From: Streptomyces sp. NL15-2K
Lineage (GTDB): Bacteria; Actinomycetota; Actinomycetes; Streptomycetales; Streptomycetaceae
Assembly (NCBI RefSeq): GCF_030551255.1
Contig: NZ_CP130630.1
Location: 12,151,001-12,215,000, forward strand
DNA length: 64,000 nt
Direction of reading: 5' to 3'
The notes below the pieces were generated by a model. It had not been told where the DNA came from. It saw only the letters and a list, made by a program, of their open reading frames with translations, and ran no database searches. Positions within the stretch are counted from its first letter, which is position 1. The number at the start of each line of letters is the position of its first letter. Positions 61,766-64,000 of this stretch are shown here, piece by piece. A program made the translations under genes and the position numbers.

Positions 61766-61904
61766 GCACTGCCATGAATGGGGCACCGTCGTCACTCCCG
61801 ACGGCCACCACGAGCTGTGCCCGGCGTGCCAGAGCCGCGCCGGCGGAGACTTCGCTCCACACGTGTGTGACGAAACGGTCGGACGCGCGGCCGCTCACCC
61901 GTGA
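61740..61904 (+). pseudogene. C-terminal tail of a Cys/His-rich protein fused to the permease relic
   Basis: The reading PDLCLAQDCGHCHEWGTVVT, then HHELCPACQS, has zinc-binding character and is unrelated to ABC permeases. It follows the permease frame directly and ends at 61904. It is the tail of another gene joined by deletion. The family is not recognised. Confidence 0.4.
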
Positions 61905-61932
61905 CGCTCGCGAGCCCGCAAACGTAAGGCTC

Positions 61933-62168
61933 TCACCGTTCGGGCAGCTCGCGGCGGAGGCTGTCCATCGCCTTCTTCACGTCTTCGAGCTGGTCACCGT
62001 GGACCCGCAGGCGCCACTGCATATGTTCCATCCGCGCAGACATCGCCAGCGCGGCGAACGTCTGCGCCAACTCCGCTGCGCCCGCCTGCCCCTCCTGCGC
62101 TTCTTCGCCTAGATGAGAGCCATCTTCTCGTACCCCATGGCACGCTTGGGCGCTTCGCTCGCGGTCAT
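61933..62168 (-). pseudogene. Small broken ORF with helical C-terminus
   Basis: A start-like MTASEAPKRAMGYEKMALI (about 62168) ends in a stop. A second frame then continues GAAELAQTFAALAMSARMEH MQWRLRVHGDQLEDVKKAMD to 61933. Together they suggest a small helical protein disrupted by an indel. No family recognised. Confidence 0.35.
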
Positions 62169-62306
62169 CCCCAACCCCCTGTAGATCGACAGGACTTCCC
62201 GTTGTACCGAACGCACCGCCAGCAGGTGTGCGTCCCCAGCGGAATCCGCGGCCTAGGCCTCGGCGAGGCGCTGTCCGACTACTGGGGGGTGCCTCTATGT
62301 CTTTCG

Positions 62307-63572
62307 TCAAGCGGGGCGTGGTGTTCGGGGTTCGTAGAAGGTGCCGTCGCGGAGCATCGCGAAGAGCACGTTGATGCGTTGTCGGGCGAGGCGGAGGAGG
62401 GATTGGGTGTGGGTCTTTCCTCTGGCCCGGCACTTGTCGTAGTAGGTGCGGGAGGCGGGGTCGTGCAGGGCGGCGAACGCGGACAGGAACATCGCGCGTT
62501 TGAGCTGGCGGTTACCGCCTCTGGGCGCGTGTTCGCCGTGGATCGAGGTTCCCGAGGACTTGGTGGTCGGGGCGAGGCCGGCGTAGGAGGCCAGGTGGGC
62601 GGCGGTGGGGAAGCCGGTGCCGTCGCCGACGGTGACCAGCAAGGTGGCGGCGGTCCTGACGCCGACGCCGGGCAGCGACGTCAGGACCTTCGAAAGAGGG
62701 TGGTCCTCCAGCAGGGCTGTGATCTGGGCTTCCGTGGCCCGGCGTTGTTCGTGGACGGCGCCGAGCGAGCGGGCCAGCGACGGGATCACGATGTCGAGGG
62801 TGCCGGTGCCGGGGACCACGACGGTCTGCTCGTCGAGGGCGTCGAAGACCTCGTCGATCAGCCGTTTCGCCATGCGCGGGGCCTTGGGCCGGATGACCTC
62901 GACGAGCTTGCGGCGTCCGGCCTTTCGCAAGCTGGCGGGGGATCCGTAGCGTTCCAGCAGCCAGGTCACGGCCTGATGGTCCAGACGCGGTCCGAGGACG
63001 CGTTCCAGCGATGGGTGGAACTGGGTGAGCAGGCCGCGGATGCGGTTGCTGGTGCGGGTGGCCTCGGCCGCGAGGTCCTGGTCGAAGCCGACGAGGACCG
63101 TGAGCTCGGCGGTGATCTCGTCGGTGAGTTCCAGCGAGCGCAGCGTGTGCGGCATGGTGCGGGCCGCGTCGGCGATCACGGCCGCGTCGCGGGCGTCGGT
63201 CTTGGCCTCGCCGGGGTAGAGGTCGGCGATCCGCCGCATCGACAGGCCCGGCAGGTAGGCGACCTTGCAGCCGGCATCCCGGGCCACCGTCAGCGGCAGG
63301 GCGCCGATCGAAGCGGGCTGGTCCACGATCACCAGGACGCTGCCGAACTTGGCCTTCAGCTTCTCGAAGACGTCCCGCAGTTTCGGCTCGGTGTTCGGCA
63401 GTTGCTTGTCGAAGACCTTCTTGCCGACCGGGGTGAGTCCGTGGCCGTGATGGTTCGTCTTGCCGACGTCCAGGCCGAGGAAGACGCCTATCTCGTCGCT
63501 GTCGTTCAAGCCGTCCTCCCGAACGGATGTTGTGCGTGCTGGCCTGGGCGTTGGCGTCGTGCGCGCATCCAC
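62307..63572 (-). CDS. IS110 family transposase
   Basis: A 421-residue DEDD transposase. An N-terminal RuvC-like domain has VFLGLDVGKTNHHGHG (first Asp), VLVIVDQPASIG and PGEAKTDARDAAVIADAART (the DxxD block). The C-terminal Transposase_20 domain has VLTSLPGVGVRTAATLLVTV and SSGTSIHGEHAPRGGNRQLK RAMF with the conserved Ser. It may start at a later GTG near 63524, because the first 16 residues lack family character. Full length and unbroken, unlike the IS110 fragment at 53443. IS110 elements have poor terminal repeats and none was identified. Confidence 0.92.
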   Translation of the reverse strand: MDARTTPTPRPARTTSVREDGLNDSDEIGVFLGLDVGKTNHHGHGLTPVGKKVFDKQLPNTEPKLRDVFEKLKAKFGSVLVIVDQPASIGALPLTVARDAGCKVAYLPGLSMRRIADLYPGEAKTDARDAAVIADAARTMPHTLRSLELTDEITAELTVLVGFDQDLAAEATRTSNRIRGLLTQFHPSLERVLGPRLDHQAVTWLLERYGSPASLRKAGRRKLVEVIRPKAPRMAKRLIDEVFDALDEQTVVVPGTGTLDIVIPSLARSLGAVHEQRRATEAQITALLEDHPLSKVLTSLPGVGVRTAATLLVTVGDGTGFPTAAHLASYAGLAPTTKSSGTSIHGEHAPRGGNRQLKRAMFLSAFAALHDPASRTYYDKCRARGKTHTQSLLRLARQRINVLFAMLRDGTFYEPRTPRPA

Positions 63573-63870
63573 GTTATGCAGACCTGCCGCCCGTACGCGG
63601 CCGGGCGTTGCGCTCGGCCAGGCGGTAGTCGGACCTCTGACTTGTTGAATCAGACCCAGACGCGCGGTCTGCAGCCGTAGCGTCCAGGGTGCCGACCGGC
63701 ACGGGCTCGCGTGACCTCATGCCGCCCCAACTCGGGCTGGCTCATGATGAGTTTGCCGCCGCCGGTCGGCACCCGCGCGGTGTGGCTCGACAGAGGCGTG
63801 ACCAATCGACGCTGAGACTTCAAGTCAGAGTGCCCACCGCACCCGTCCCATCCCACTCGACCTGGGCAAG

Positions 63871-64000
63871 GTGCACGTGATCACTATCGGTATCGACCCC
63901 CACAAGTCCTCCCACACCGCCGTCGCCGTCGACGCCGCAGGACACCAGCTCGCCCAGCGCCGCTTCGTCGTCAACGCAGGGACCGTCCGGCAGCTGACGC
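63871..64000 (+). CDS. IS110 family transposase, start only (cut by window end)
   Basis: GTG 63871 or 63877 begins VITIGIDPHKSSHTAVAVDA, then QRRFVVNAGTVRQLT. This is the typical N-terminal RuvC-like strand of the IS110 group with DPHK (first acidic residue). It continues beyond the window. It belongs to a different subgroup from the transposase at 62307. Confidence 0.8.
   Translation, partial: MHVITIGIDPHKSSHTAVAVDAAGHQLAQRRFVVNAGTVRQLT

Noticed and set aside
1..64000. tRNA, rRNA or tmRNA genes
   Set aside because: No characteristic conserved stretches were noticed on either strand; a covariance-model scan would be needed to be sure.

Overview
The window is high-G+C DNA with GTG/TTG starts, tightly overlapping genes, a twin-arginine exporter substrate, Ser/Thr kinases with WD40 repeats and many actinobacterial IS families. 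It looks like an accessory region, probably a chromosome arm or large plasmid, of a Streptomyces-like actinomycete. I saw no rRNA, tRNA, CRISPR array or core housekeeping block.

Region 1 (about 0-12.4 kb) is a glycoside-catabolism locus. A TetR regulator and a decayed GH3 beta-glucosidase diverge at the left edge. A long minus-strand gene train follows: small ORF, GH1 beta-glucosidase, SDR, GH2 beta-glucuronidase, second SDR, MFS transporter and GH78 alpha-L-rhamnosidase. The set could import a glucose-, glucuronate- and rhamnose-decorated plant glycoside (saponin or flavonoid), strip it inside the cell and oxidise a product. A shared 21-bp site lies in the TetR/GH3 divergent promoter and upstream of the train, and a perfect LacI-type palindrome sits inside the train.

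Region 2 (12.5-20 kb) holds fused gene wrecks (serine hydrolase, tautomerase), a two-gene tyrosine-recombinase module whose second gene has one in-frame TGA, a small XRE-type regulator and a frameshifted Tat-exported amidohydrolase.

Region 3 (20-28.3 kb) carries a compact Tn7-like transposon. tnsA, tnsB, tnsC and tniQ are joined by successive 4-bp overlaps and bracketed by repeated end sites. Next to it is a decayed relative: broken tnsA, similar end repeats and a lipoprotein gene between them. A TetR gene and a frameshifted SnoaL-like gene separate the two.

Region 4 (28.4-44.6 kb) contains an ISKra4 element with a companion gene, an NTF2-fold protein, a PAT-like acetyltransferase, a 5'-truncated Ku gene, a NarL-type two-component system with a divergent membrane protein, an IS30 element, a HEAT-repeat protein, an MBL hydrolase/HxlR pair, and fossils of a helicase-associated-domain protein, two RsbW-like ATPases and an ISL3 transposase.

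Region 5 (44.7-51.5 kb) is a pair of overlapping kinase genes (FHA-zinc ribbon-kinase and kinase-TPR-WD40), with an IS1182 element just upstream.

Region 6 (51.5-64 kb) is a graveyard of mobile elements. It includes RibD/IS3/NUDIX fragments, a methyltransferase, an IS110 fragment, an ISAzo13 element split by an antisense group II intron, IS701 remnants (one pair of ends encloses a GNAT gene), an ABC permease wreck, an intact IS110 transposase and the start of another IS110 gene. The many frameshifts and nonsense codons suggest relaxed selection, although some single-base indels could be sequencing errors.
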